From Nymphaea colorata (lineage: Eukaryota; Streptophyta; Magnoliopsida; Nymphaeales; Nymphaeaceae), in assembly GCF_008831285.2 (NCBI RefSeq), contig NC_045139.1:21062412-21126411 (forward strand): DNA of 64,000 nucleotides, read 5' to 3'. The position numbers and the translations under genes were made by a program. The notes beneath the pieces were generated by a model. It ran no database searches. It saw only the letters and a list, made by a program, of their open reading frames with translations, and was not told where the DNA came from. Shown one piece after another: positions 13,370-24,200 of the stretch (its first letter is position 1; each line of letters begins with the position of its first letter).

Positions 13370-14010
13370 TTAAAATGCATGAAACATGTAGGAAACAAGA
13401 AATGAAACTAACAAAATCTAAAAACTTGTGTAAAAGTTTATAGGAATGAAATAAATAACATTTATTAGATAATAAGGGTGTGTAAGACTAAGAAAAATGT
13501 GTAATGGTTCCTGAATTGATATAGGACCTGCATTGTTATTCCATTGATACTTGAATCGGTTCGTCAGATTCATTCAGTTGATTTACCAGCAATTATTTCC
13601 ACCCTGAATCTTTTTATACTTTAAGCTAATCCTATCATAATCTGTCCTGTAATATGATTTTAGTGGGTCTTGTAGCCTTCTTCTGTTTAAAGTTCATAGA
13701 CTATATAGGTAACTGGAATTGAAATTAGCACATGTAGGAAAAACCTGTTTAAAAATTTATGGAAATGAAATTTAAATAATATTTAATAAGTAAATTAGGG
13801 TGTGTAAGATTATTAATGAAATGTCTTGTCTGATTGTGCCTGAATTGATATAGGCTTATAGCTAATGCAATTATTATTCCGTTGATATTCGAATTGGTCA
13901 GTCACGCTGGTTCTTTGGTTTCACCAACAGCAGTTTCAACCCATGTCTTGAATTTTCTATCATGATCTGTCTTGTAATTGGCGGCGACTACGGACCTGTC
14001 TTCTGTTAAT
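13370..14010 (+). repeat. Diverged local tandem duplication, period about 320-330 bp
   Basis: Two consecutive copies share ordered blocks: ACATGTAGGAAA, GGGTGTGTAAGA (13476 and 13798), TGAATTGATATAGG (13512 and 13841), a TTATTCC.TTGATA.T.GAAT block, and CTTCTGTT (about 13680 and 14000). The offset is 320-329 bp throughout. The copies have many substitutions and small indels, so the event is old. It lies in intron-like sequence with no coding potential. Confidence 0.8.
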
Positions 14011-15373
14011 AGAAACTAATGACGCATACCATTACTTCTTTACACAAGATTTATTGACTTGAAATTGATCGGCGATGATATTCGGTTTAATCCATTTTAA
14101 TGGTTTACAAGAAATGCTAACTTGGTGTGTTTGCAGTCAGAAACAACTCTTGATTCCTTGTTTAGATGTTTTAGATGTGTGGGGATCTAAGCTGTCCTGG
14201 AGTTGGATGCAACTTGCTAAAAGTAGTCGTGGCAAGTGTGTTCAAGTTAATTGACTAAAATATATGTAGAAAAGAGTAGCCAGGACAAGTTAGTGCTGGT
14301 TGACTAAATAGAAATTTTATCTAGTAAAAAGCGTGCTTAGGTTCCTACAGGTGCCCTTTTCATTTATAGTTTCAACTACGCTAGGCACTCAATTTTGAAA
14401 AAGGATTTTAAAAAAGACTTCTTTTACTTTGCAAGATCTTAAAAAAGACTTTTCTTCTCCTGCTCCTTGGTTATATAGTTTTGCCCGTTTTCTTCTCCTT
14501 CTTCCTTTTTGCCTGTTCCTTGTACTAACCAGATGTAGCATCTTGAGTGGATGTTGCATAAGAGATAGAATGTTGCCAAGGCACCGTCCGGCACAAGTAA
14601 CAATCTGGACAACGTTAGTGTGGAACCATCATAACCATTGCCTGTGAACAAAGAAACTCAATAATTGCTCAATTAAAAACACACAAGATCACAACTCACT
14701 TGTTTACGTCGGGCTTAGAATGTTGAATGTCATTCACAAAGAATTCAGTCTTGTCTTAGCACCATAATTTAGGCCTTTTTTAAATATCACTACAAGTTAC
14801 GTGGATGAAGTGCACAGAAAATATCCACGGATTGATCACAAGCAAGAAAAAACATGCTTGGTCATTTAATTCGTTGAATATCCAGCCAATGACTAAAAGT
14901 ATTTCTTTAGTTAGATGACATAAGACACCAAGTCTTGAAAGTACTGCACTTGTCACACGAAAACTTCAAAGTACTGCACTGCAGTAGATTGAGTCTGCCA
15001 ATGGTGGTATGTAAGAGGCGAAAACCACCTGCATTCCTCGTCATCGGGGTCCAGGGTTTCTTCCGGACCTAGATGGTTTTACAGGTACGCCTTTAATCTT
15101 GAGTACTATGCTTATCAATGTTTGCAGTCTAGAGGACCAGGTAGGTTATTCTCCTCAAGGCTGTCCGCCAAAGAAGAAAAATCGAGTTAAAGCAATATAT
15201 TCGAATGAGACCATTTAATGATAGAAAAGGGAACCAACTACATTTATTTTAACGTTGATTAAAGATAATAATAATCTACACCGTGCTAAGGATAGGGTTC
15301 ATCATCAAAAGCCACATGCAGATCAAAATATGTTATCTAGGCTTAGAACAAGTACCCTATGGATAAGGAGGAA
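14011..15373. other. Intergenic, left flank of the gypsy insertion
   Basis: No gene recognised. A TCACTACAAG motif near 14787 resembles a CACTA-type end, but no partner was found. The last ~20 bases (GGATAAGGAGGAAAAACC) continue directly into the sequence after 20797 once the gypsy element is removed. Confidence 0.5.
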
Positions 15374-15378
15374 AAACC

Positions 15379-15662
15379 TGTTAGCCACCAGCTAACAGAG
15401 GAGCTTAACTCACGCACCCTTTGCTTAGTGAAAGCTCAACCTCCGTTGTATACCCTCATATTTCATTATAATAAGGATTAGCTCCCCTTACATCTTATAT
15501 ATTCAGTTCAAGTATTGCGAGTAGGTTATTGTCACTTCTATCCACCTGATCCAATTAGCCTAACAAAATAGACTCCCCACAGGTCAGACTCTGCCCTTAC
15601 CAACCTGAACAAGTTACTTCTACTAGACTTGACTCATAACCCAAAGGATTGGCTACCTAACA
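15379..15662 (-). repeat. 3' LTR of the gypsy element
   Basis: 284 bp with perfect TGTTAG...CTAACA ends, and AAACC immediately to the left. Shared blocks with the other LTR include GGAGCTTAACTCAC, CTCCCCTTACATCTTA, CACTTCTATCCACC, CCAATTAGCCTAACAAA and CTAGACTTGACTCAT. Confidence 0.88.
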
Positions 15663-15676
15663 ATACTCCCTCCGTA
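15663..15676 (-). other. Polypurine tract
   Basis: On the minus strand GTACGGAGGGAGTAT abuts the start of the 3' LTR. A purine run at this place primes plus-strand synthesis in LTR retrotransposons. Confidence 0.65.
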
Positions 15677-15699
15677 CCAAGCACCTTGTCCTCAAGGAG

Positions 15700-16968
15700 T
15701 GAAGTCAGAAAAACGAGATTTTATTTCTTTTGCAAGCTTGGAGGTTGCTGGTAGATCTTCATAGGTGTTCCATTCAAGGAGCTACTCGGTTAGGTGTTGT
15801 CTTCCTCACCGCACGCTTCGAGTCCCCAACCTACAATTCAGTTAAAACCAGAGTTGCACTCACTTCTTCCATGGTTGGGGGACTGAAATAGAGCTTGGAA
15901 ACATGAAACACATGGTGAATCAAGCTCCCTTATGGCAAGATTAGTTTGTAAGCCACAACCCCCGTTTTTCTTTTGATTTGATATGACCTAACAAATCGAG
16001 GTGCTAGCTTACTCCCCTTCTTTAATGGTGGACCTAGGCCACGGAGGGGGAGGGGGGGTGTCAAAGGAAGACCTTGTCCCGTACTTGCAACTGTAAGTCC
16101 CGGTGTCTCCTATTATATTGGATCACCATTCGATTTCAAGCTGCTGCTAGATGTTGCTTGAGATCATTGAGGATTGCATTCCTGCACCTGAGCTACACTT
16201 CCACTCCTTGCTCTCTAGTTGTTCATGGCTGATATCTCCTTAGGTCAGGAGGAGGGTGTCCATAGACTGCTTCAGGTCTGACTCGAATAAAAGAATGTCA
16301 GCTTATGTTGTATGTGTATTTCGCCCAACTCAGTGAATCTGCCCATAGTTTAGGATGTTGCCCTGTGAAGCACTGAATGTATATTTCTAAGCCTTTGTTC
16401 ATAACCTCACCCTGACCATTTAATTGTAGGTGATACGTCGTGGACATTTATAGCTTGGTACCTTGTATGTGTAAGTATTCTTTCCAGAATGAGCTGAAGA
16501 ATAATAAGTCTCAATCATTGACAATCGATCAAGGCATTCCATTCCTACACAGTCATGGAAGGCCTTAGCTACAATCTTTGCTGTGAAGGGGTGGGCTATG
16601 GCTAGCCTTATACAAAATCCATCGAAATATCTTCCCATATGCAGTCAGGAATTAGTAATGACAACAGTAAGTCTGCTGGTTTCTGGGTCTCATACTTAAT
16701 TATGTTGGCAGATTTCACATGATCTAATATAATTTGTAATTAACCTCTTCATCTGAGGCTAATTGGAGGATCACAGTCTTCTATAGGTCTTTTCCACTCC
16801 TTCATGGCCAGCTGCCCTAAAGTTATGGAAATGCTCTAAAAGTGTATCAACCAACTTAGGTTTAGGGGATATGAATACTCTGCCCTTGTAGTACAGGTAT
16901 GGTTCATGCCATGCATAGCCATAATATTTGATAGTTCTAGTGTTTAATTGTTCCCTAATGTTCTGCAC
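15700..16968 (-). pseudogene. Gypsy integrase with chromodomain-like tail, decayed
   Basis: From 16968 downwards the minus strand encodes an H2C2-type segment (FHNFRAAGHEGVEKTYRRL) and decayed catalytic-core blocks (HPFTAKIVAKAFHD at about 16560-16600). A NGQGEVMNKGLEIYIQCF block then follows (about 16360-16430), the degenerate form of the usual TDGQTE..N..LE.YLRCF. Further on come RRHRDLQLQVRDKVFL-like sequence (about 16070-16130) and a YEDLPATS-like block near 15750, where chromoviruses carry a chromodomain. Many stops and frameshifts occur. Confidence 0.8.
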
Positions 16969-17036
16969 TAAGGCTGCACTTTGGTGAACTTGCCTAATTT
17001 TGTCCCATATCTCTACCTACACTTGGGATAGTGCCA

Positions 17037-18133
17037 TTAGAGACTCAGCCAACTAATCTCCTGCTTAGGACAGATCATGTCAACCATTTGATTCTCCTTT
17101 CCCTTCTTGAATTGTATCTCAAAATCGAATCTCATGAGCTTTATGGTCCAGCATTGTAAGGTGGGAGGGAATGATGGTTGCTGCAAACAGTATTTAAGAC
17201 TATGGTGATCTGTTACCACCATAAACTAGTGTCTCATCAAATATTGCTTCCATTTTATGACTACAAGTAGAGATGTCAATATATCCGATTTGAATCGGAT
17301 ATCCGACCGATCTGATCCAAAAAAATCGGATATGGATACAAATTTAATATCCGATTAAGAAATCGGATCGGATTCGGATTTAATAAATGACATCCGATCG
17401 GATTCGGATATACATGAATATCGGATCGGATTCAGATACGGATTCAGATCAGGTTCAATTTTAGGCAAATATCCTCTATCTAATACTTAGAAAATGGCAA
17501 AATCTGGTTCAAAAGTCGGATTCGGATATAAATATAAAAATCGAATTCGGATTGTAAAATTGGATTTCGGATTCGGATATGACTTTGATTTATTCGAATT
17601 CGAATCTGAATCCGAATCCGAATCCGAATATATGATTTAGGAAAAAGCGGATATGATTAAAGATGTATCCGATCCGAATCTGATCCGTTGACATCCCTAA
17701 CTACAAGCACCATAGTGACTAATTCCTACATAGGTATCTTTTGCTTCAAATGTTGGTCTTAACATCTTGTTGAAAAGGCAACAGGAAGGTGTCCTTGGCT
17801 GAGGAGTACTCCCACACTTTGGTCTGAGGCATCAGCTTCCACCACAAAGAGAATATGGAAGTTGGGCATCCTTAGGATTGGTGCTGAAATGCTTGCTTCA
17901 ACCTTTCAAAGGCCTCTTCCTCTACTTCTCCCCATATGAATTTATCCTTTTTTTTTTAGCCCAACCAGAGGTGCAGCAATCCACCCATATCCTTGAACCA
18001 ACTTGCAGTAATACCCAACAAGTCCCAAGAAGGAACGTAGCTCCTTGTTTGATCGGGGAGGTCTCCATCTTCTCACTGATTCCACCTTGTCTGTTTCCAT
18101 CTTTAGCTTCCAATGGCCGATCTCATGCCCCAA
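17037..18133 (-). pseudogene. Gypsy RNase H region, split by a MITE
   Basis: The upstream part (17942-18133) contains the connection motif PRSNKELRSFLGLVGYY. The downstream part (17037-17222) contains VVTDHHSLKYCLQQ and the LMRFDFEIQFKKGKEN block that ends gypsy RNase H. Between them lies a 432-bp hAT MITE (17268-17699) that breaks the codons for a KWKQYL motif. Extra stops are present outside the MITE. Confidence 0.88.
17268..17699. mobile_element. hAT-type MITE nested in the gypsy element
   Basis: 432 bp bounded by 12-bp terminal inverted repeats (TAGAGATGTCAA on the left; TAGGGATGTCAA read inward from the right, one mismatch) and a perfect 8-bp target duplication ACTACAAG (17260-17267 and 17700-17707). 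The 8-bp duplication and TAGGG-like ends place it in the hAT superfamily. The interior is almost entirely imperfect copies of CGGATTCGGAT and its complement GAATCCGAATCC, and it has no coding capacity. Related copies lie at 63328-63768 and about 61715-62146. Confidence 0.9.
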
Positions 18134-18142
18134 ATACGAAAG

Positions 18143-18853
18143 CTAGCTAGTTCCAAAAGCATGTAATTGGTGTTGTTGAAGGGTTGGTAGTACCATTCTC
18201 AAATGCCTAAGATGCTCCTCTTCACATGCACTAGGGGCAATGATATCATCAAAAAATACTAAAACAAATTGATAGAGATATGGCCTAAAGACATCATTCG
18301 TTAGGGATTGGAAGGTGGCAGGTGCATTGGTCAGCCCAAATGACATGACCTTGAATTCATATAACCCATCATGCATCTGAAACGTTGTTTTGGGCACAGC
18401 TGCTAGAGACACTTTGATTTGGTGATAACCTGCGCAAAGATCTAGCTTCAAAAAATAGACAACACCATGCAGTTCATCTAAAAGATTCTCTTATATGAAT
18501 AGGGTAATGGCTTTTTACCTTTACCATGTTAAGTGCATGGTAATCCATGCAAAATCTCCAGCTCCCATCCTTTTTTTTGACTAGTAATGTTGGGGAGGCA
18601 AAGAGACTATGACTTGGTTGAATAATGCCTTCGATCAATATTTGTTGCACCATCCTTTCTAATGCTTCCCTTTAACATGGTTGTATTTGTTGGGATGCTG
18701 TCTAACAGGTTTGGCTCCCTGTTCTAACTCAATGTTGTGGTCACATTTGCTCACCGGTGGTAGACCCTTGGGTGTCTTGAAGATGATGTTGGACTCTTTT
18801 AGCAGTTCAACCATCTTACCGAGGTCAATTCTCTTTTGCAATTGCTTGTTCAC
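18143..18853 (-). pseudogene. Gypsy reverse transcriptase, interrupted
   Basis: Several minus-strand segments in order. The N-terminal part (18659-18853) has PPVSKCDHNIELEQGAKPV. A middle part (about 18500-18660) reads IIQPSHSLFASPTLLVKKKDGSWRF in short blocks. A 102-codon part (18143-18451) has KLDLCAGYHQIKV, MSFGLTNAPATFQ and the catalytic box VFFDDI, where the family normally has Y/F-x-DD. Stops and a frame change near 18450-18500 separate the parts, so no active enzyme can be made. Confidence 0.9.
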
Positions 18854-19191
18854 TGGTGCATTTCCTTATTCATGATCACTGGCCACTAGCAGCATGAAGG
18901 AAGCATTCTTCCTTTTCATCAACTTGGCAGCTGGTTGTTTCTCACATCTTTTGGACACAGTCATGAAGGTCTGTCTGTCCTCTCCTGCTCAAATGAAATG
19001 CATTCACATGCCCACGAAATCCTACATCACTTCTCCAACAGCACATAGCCATTGAATGCCTAGCACAAAGTCAACATTGACCGTCGCTAAGGTAAACAAC
19101 TCCATTTGAAAATTTGTGGCCTTGTATCTCTAACATCAATTGTGAGCATCTGCCCCTACACATTAGTGTGCTTCCATCACCTACCACAAAG

Positions 19192-19395
19192 TTAAAAGAC
19201 TGGTTGTTGTTCCACTATGCAGGTTATGGTTTTAACTATCTTTTTCGATATAAAGTTATGGGTGGAGCCTATATCCACCAATATGCTCACCACCTGTCCT
19301 CTGAACAGCCCTTCCATGTGCATCAGTATCAGTTGAGGTAATTCTTCCCCTGCCAAGGCATGGAGTGAAACCTCTGCTGCCATCTCCCCAAACAT
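19192..19395 (-). pseudogene. Gypsy aspartic protease fragment
   Basis: A 67-codon segment containing VSILVDIGSTHNFIS, the retroviral-type aspartic protease active-site region. In this family the triad is usually D-S/T-G, and here the residue after the catalytic Asp is Ile (DIGST), a decayed site. The preceding EVSLHALAG and LI..M...FRG.VVSIL pattern is typical of plant gypsy proteases. It lies between gag and RT as expected. Confidence 0.82.
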
Positions 19396-19566
19396 CTCCT
19401 ATTTGGACTCAACGACCTCTTCATCCAGTGGATACCCCCTTTGATCCACCAAGTACATGTGCAGTTTCCTACAGTTATGGACATGAGATCATGGTTGGTC
19501 ACCATCCAAGCATATCCCTTGATGCATTTTATCCTTGATTTGTTCAGACATCAGACGTTTAATCAC

Positions 19567-20109
19567 CTACCTAGTTGCTGGATTTGGCTTACTGCTAATT
19601 GCCAGTGGAGGCGCTACCTTTGGACGCAGTCCTAGGGGCTTGATATTTTTGTGCCTGTTTCCCAACCTGCTGGATGCACTGAGTCTCTTGTGTTTCTCCT
19701 CATCCATCCTTGTTGTCTCGAAGCAATCAGGTAGGATGCGAGGTTTGGTCACTTGCATCTCGATCCTGATTTCATCCTTCAGCCCTCCTATGAACTTTCC
19801 CACCAGCACTTCCATTGGCCACCCTCTTATGATGTTGCTTATCTCTTCAAAATGTTCGTGATAGTGATGATTGATCTTTTGCTTGATCTTTGACAGCTTG
19901 ACGTTATAGTCAAAGAATGATAGTGGTCCAAGGCATGCTTCATGGCGTCGATCAATTCTTCCCAACCGAGCCTCCCATGCAGCGATAGAAGCCATATATA
20001 CCAGTGAATTGGATGGTCCATCAAAGTGGATAGTAGTGCGTTCTACCTTCGATTCTTTAGTAATTCCATGGCATTCAAAAAGTTGTTTAGCCTTGAAGAT
20101 CCAATTCAA
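19567..20109 (-). pseudogene. Gypsy gag (capsid) fragment
   Basis: A 180-codon open segment whose protein starts with a W...A..LF...GI..E.KV......F.G pattern and continues through a KL..I.Q...V..Y...F..I..-like region to a FI.GLKDEIR block, the classic retrotransposon gag core. A basic, proline-rich tail follows. No CCHC knuckle is visible in this segment. It is the first coding block after the primer site. Stop codons lie on both sides, so it is only part of the original gag-pol frame. Confidence 0.82.
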
Positions 20110-20502
20110 TGGATCTTCCCGTGAAAATTATGGAAAATCCATGTGAGCCTACTTCCACAGTACCCTATTTCTACTTGAGAACTTTGAATCAAGTGTACCC
20201 CTACACTACAGTGGAGGAAGAGGACGAGAAGAGGGAGGAGGTCAGTTTCAACGGAGGTCACCATTAGCCATGTCTGTTCTATTGGTGGTGGTCCACCTTG
20301 TCCCTCGTCCCTGTTGCAGCATATGCCTCATCATCGTTGATCAACCATGAATGCCTGCATCCAAGCTTCTACTTCCTATTTTTGACGCTCAACCGCTTGT
20401 AGTCTTTGATTCATCATGGCCATCGCCACCTCCATGCACTCCCTATGAGCCTCTACCACTGTCATTACATCTTTCGAAATTAGGTTATTAGGGTTAGCCA
20501 TG

Positions 20503-20515
20503 GCTCTGATATCAA
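20503..20515 (-). other. Primer-binding site (tRNA-iMet type)
   Basis: Directly inside the 5' LTR the minus strand reads T-TGATATCAGAGC, one base different from the usual TGGTATCAGAGC complement of plant initiator tRNA-Met. Confidence 0.8.
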
Positions 20516-20797
20516 TGTTAGCCACTAGCTAATAAAGGAGCTTAACTCACACACTCTTCACTTAGTGAAAGCCTTGCCTCCATCATAAATTCTAATGTTT
20601 CATTCTAATTATGGTTAACTCCCCTTACATCTTACATACTTCTTTCAAGATCGTGGGTGGGTTAATATCACTTCTATCCACCCAATCCAATTAGCCTAAC
20701 AAAGCAAACTCCCTACAGGGCAGACTCTACCCTTACCGATATGACAAGTTACTTTTACTAGACTTGACTCATCGCCCATAGGGTTGGCTACCTAATA
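20516..20797 (-). repeat. 5' LTR of the gypsy element
   Basis: About 282 bp, running TGTTAG... on the plus strand to CCTAATA, where the original CA end has decayed to TA. It aligns along its length with 15379-15662. It is followed on the right by target-site copy AAACC. Confidence 0.88.
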
Positions 20798-20802
20798 AAA
20801 CC

Positions 20803-20890
20803 ACATTCACTAAAGAAGCATAAATTCCATGTAGATAAAGAGAAAAATCCACATACACTAAAGAAGCATAAATTTAACATAAGTCAAAAT
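20803..20890 (+). repeat. Short tandem duplication at the gypsy target site
   Basis: CCACATTCACTAAAGAAGCATAAATT (20801) recurs as CCACATACACTAAAGAAGCATAAATT (20852). With the gypsy element removed, its left flank (GATAAGGAGGAAAAACC) extends this repeat, matching GATAAAGAGAAAAATCC before the second unit. The retrotransposon therefore landed inside one unit of a pre-existing ~50-bp tandem pair. Confidence 0.75.
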
Positions 20891-21120
20891 AACAAGCCTC
20901 AACGATCAAGGTCACTAAATTATTTCATTATCAGGCATTGAATATACCTTATGGCATGGATTCTCTTTTTACTGTGTTGGAAACAAAGTTATCTTAAAAG
21001 ACATGGTAGCAAGACCTAAATAGCACAAGTGACTATCGTGGAAAAGACCGAGCCTCGGAACAACACAACTCCAATTACATATCCTATAAATTTGGTTCAC
21101 TAGTAACCGTGTCCTATTTT
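20891..21120. other. Intergenic
   Basis: Unremarkable AT-rich sequence. Nothing recognised. Confidence 0.5.
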
Positions 21121-21124
21121 CTAG

Positions 21125-21640
21125 AAACTATAAGGGCCTATTTGAATGCATGGAATTTTGCTGTAGAGATGAAACTTTAGTTCAAATTTAGTGGAAAGTT
21201 CCAGCTATAGTCAAGCACATAACTATGGTGTTGGGAGTTTTGGAGCCATTATGAAACTTTAGTACCAACATAAAGTTATTTAGGTGGAACTTTAATGCTT
21301 GGAGAAATTTTGCTTGTTAACTTATCTTAAAGTTCATTCGGTGGAACTTTAATGCAAGTAAAAATTTTTTGCTTGTTAGCTTATCATAACAATGCTCGGA
21401 ACAAAAGTATTATGAAATCAAATAAATGGGGTAAATAGAAAGTGGACCAAAAATTCCACTAAAAAGTAGTTAATACTAAATTCCACAAAAAAGTAGTTAG
21501 TACTCCATATCCTTCAAGGAATCACAAGTACAAGCCTGCACATGTTTTGAAAGGTAACTGCCTATATGTAAGCTACACTTACAAAGTTGGTGGAATTCAA
21601 CATATAAAAAAAAATTAACCTTCAAATCACTCAACCAACA
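21125..21640. repeat. Possible MITE with internal tandem repeat
   Basis: Starts with GGGCCTATTTGAATGC, reminiscent of PIF/Harbinger-like ends. It contains a duplicated block GGTGGAACTTTAATGC...TTTTGCTTGTTA.CTTATC at about 21293-21330 and 21355-21390 (period near 66 bp). A convincing right terminus was not found. Confidence 0.35.
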
Positions 21641-22084
21641 TGAATTTTCAACAAATCACTCAACCAACATGAAGAATCTAGCCATAATATAGACAAAAAC
21701 TAAAAATGCACAATTTTCATATACATTGCTGCACCATTTAAATCAAATTAGTGAGATTAATAAATGAATCACAAACCACAATTTAACATGTCCAACGAAT
21801 TTAGTCAATCAATAAACAAAAAGTAGAAACCAAACTGCAAAAGAAATTGTTTCTATTCAATAAAATATTATAAAATGCAGAAAATGTTCAAATAGACTCT
21901 AATTAAGCAAACAATTTTACTAATCACATGTTCCTCCTTGATTGCTAACTTTCTAAGCATCTCTTGGTTAATCTGTGGTGGATGAAAGTTCAAACCTATC
22001 AAATTCAATGTATGAATGCATATCAGAAACAAAAATAGTATGAAAATTAGTTTAAAGAGTCATCATTCATAGCAAACCTGACAT

Positions 22085-22435
22085 ACCAAATGGATCACTA
22101 CCTGCTATTTCTCCCAAGAAGTAACTAATGTGAGCATCTACATCAGTTAACCTAGCAAGTTTATGCTGAATCTCTTCAAGTTTCTCTTTCACTTTCTTCA
22201 ACTCTCCCTTCAATTCATTAATTTATTTTTTTAATGTTTCATTCTTAGACATGAACTCGTAGTATGTTTGTTTTTCTACAAGTGTGCCTACAAATTTCAT
22301 GTTTACTTCATATGTGCATACTAATCCATTGTTAGATTCACCAATAGCTTGTGAGAGCACAAAGGTACATGATGGTGTATCAACATACCCTTCTAGTAAT
22401 ATAGAACATTTCTAATTAATCTTGCCCTACAAATA
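22085..22435 (-). pseudogene. Unrecognised coiled-coil coding remnant
   Basis: On the minus strand a single frame stays open apart from two stops for over 100 codons. Its blocks read EGYVDTPSCTFVLSQAIGE, then a tyrosine-rich stretch, then a Lys/Glu/Leu heptad-like stretch (ELKGELKKVKEKLEEIQHK) and DAHISYFLGEIAG. A plausible splice acceptor (TTATTTGTAG) precedes the first block. It looks like an exon of a former protein gene, probably transposon-borne given the surroundings. I do not recognise the family. The two in-frame stops indicate a pseudogene. Confidence 0.45.
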
Positions 22436-22439
22436 AGAC

Positions 22440-23735
22440 AATAAATTATTTTAGATGGACAAGGATATTTATAAATCAAAATATATTAGTAATGTTATAT
22501 GTTAATACTTACAATCATGTTCTATTTCTCAGGAATGTGTTTAGTTCTTGAATGGTGAGCTATGGATGAGATGTACTGGAAAGCTCGATGATAGATATCG
22601 TAGTTTCACCTTGTTAATTAGAACAATAATTTTTTTATCATATAATGACCAAGAAGTTCAAGTGAAACTATATAGAACATATTATAGTTGATGGAGTCCT
22701 CGTCCATGCCAATAAATGCTTCCATGCCTCTACAACCTACTTCAGAAGGCTTTATTTGGACACAACATACTCTCTCAGCTGCATGGGTCCAAATGCATGT
22801 GTATCATTATCTCCTTCTAAACCTATAGCTTTGTAGGTTCATTTTGAGGCAGAAAAAGTGTTCAAACCTCTAAGATATATGTCGGATTGAAAAACCTTGA
22901 GCCCAATTGGCTTTCATATTGATGTTTCAAAGCATTTTAGATGGCTGCCAATGAAGATTTCATGTTGTTTTTTGGCAAAATGCAGTACCAACTATCAACT
23001 CCCAATTAATTTCTGTTGTGCAAAGATTATCTTGATTTTGAAGCAACCTCAACAGGCAACATAGCTTCTTTTCACCCTCATAGCAGTGTTGGGGCCACTT
23101 TCCAGAGTTTTAAGTTAAGTCTTGTCTAACCGTTTATCACCTCTTACCAAAGATTGTTGCCACTTCACAATATGCATTTATCAAAGGATGCCAGTTACAA
23201 CATTGGGTTCATTCTAGTAAATGAGATTGTATGTACCTCTATGAAGTTGATGGAGCAGCCCACATTTGTTTTAAAGGTTGACTTTTAAGAAGAAGTATGA
23301 TCCTATGAAGTGGGAAATTTTATTTCAAAACATTTATTACATGACTTGTGGGCAATGGTGGAAACATTGAATTTTAGATTTAGCAACTAAAGCTGAAGCT
23401 TTCATCTACAATATGGCTGACTTGGTGATCTTTTTCAATGTCAACAAAGTCTCCATCAAGGTTGCCCACTACCTCCATTTTGTGTTCAATTTGATTATGA
23501 ATTGCGTTGGCGTTCTCATTAAATGAGCAAAAGATAACAATGTACTGACATCATTGCAAATCCCTGGCTTGCAAGGGAACTTACTTAACTATGTTGATGA
23601 TATCATTCTCTTTATTTTTGCAGCTTCAACATACATTGCATTGATTTTTTCGTGAGTGCAGTTGAGCCCCATGGCAACGACAATAGTAAAGATACCTTAT
23701 ATAAACATATTCCTTTGTTTCTTGAACTTAAGAAC
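22440..23735. other. Intergenic or decayed transposon sequence
   Basis: No intact gene. Minus-strand frames around 23400-23560 stay open for short runs with acidic residues (HKMEVVGNLDGDFVDIEKDH) and could belong to the same decayed unit as 22085-22435, but I recognise no domain. Confidence 0.4.
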
Positions 23736-23949
23736 TTAAGGCCCCGTTTGATTGTGGGGGGAAAGACGCTGGAGGGGATGAAAATGGTACGGTCGTGGTA
23801 AATTTCACCCGTTAATGGTTGAGTGCATCAAACACGGTGAAATTTACCACGTTAAAACGGTACGTCCGCGGTGTATTTCACCCGAAAAAAAGTCTGAGGC
23901 GAGAGCTCGAACTTTTTACTACAGATTTTTTTGAGAGCCGTTAGGGCTC

Positions 23950-24200
23950 TCAAACAAATCTCATTTTCTCCTCTTTCCCCTCCGTCACCTCTTCCCCTCT
24001 CCTCTCTCGGTCTCTCCTTCCTCTCCTCTCTCAGAGCCTCTCCTCTCTCGCTCTCTCCATCCTATCTCGTTTTCTCTCCTCTTTCCCTTCTATCGCCTCT
24101 TCCCCTCTCCTCTTTTGTTCCCCTCTCCTCTCGCTCTCTCGCTGCCTCTCCTCTCTCGCTCTCGTCCCTCTTTCTCGCCCCTTCCTCTCTATGAAGTCAT
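23950..24200 (+). repeat. Long CT-rich (TCTCC/CCTCTC) tract
   Basis: About 250 bp of almost pure pyrimidines on the plus strand, built from imperfect CTCTCC/CTCTCG units. It produces Ser/Pro/Leu-rich frames on the plus strand that are compositional artefacts. It may have been a 5' leader of the surrounding transposon. Confidence 0.8.

Larger units (their letters stand above)
15379..20797 (-). mobile_element. Complete but inactive Ty3/gypsy LTR retrotransposon (Reina-like chromovirus)
   Basis: Two LTRs of about 283 bp flank a 4.85-kb interior, all in minus orientation, and an identical 5-bp direct repeat AAACC (15374-15378, 20798-20802) borders the element. Order on the minus strand is LTR, primer-binding site, gag, protease, reverse transcriptase, RNase H, integrase, polypurine tract, LTR, which is the Ty3/gypsy order. 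Short LTRs, a total length near 5.4 kb, an iMet-type primer site and a chromodomain-like tail after integrase fit the Reina clade (inference). Stops and frameshifts occur in every domain. The two LTRs differ at roughly one position in five by eye, so the insertion is old. A later hAT MITE (17268-17699) interrupts RNase H. Confidence 0.92.

Noticed and set aside
14780-14800. Possible CACTA left end (CACTACAAG)
   Set aside because: No matching right end or subterminal repeats nearby; the same applies to the motif near 41055.
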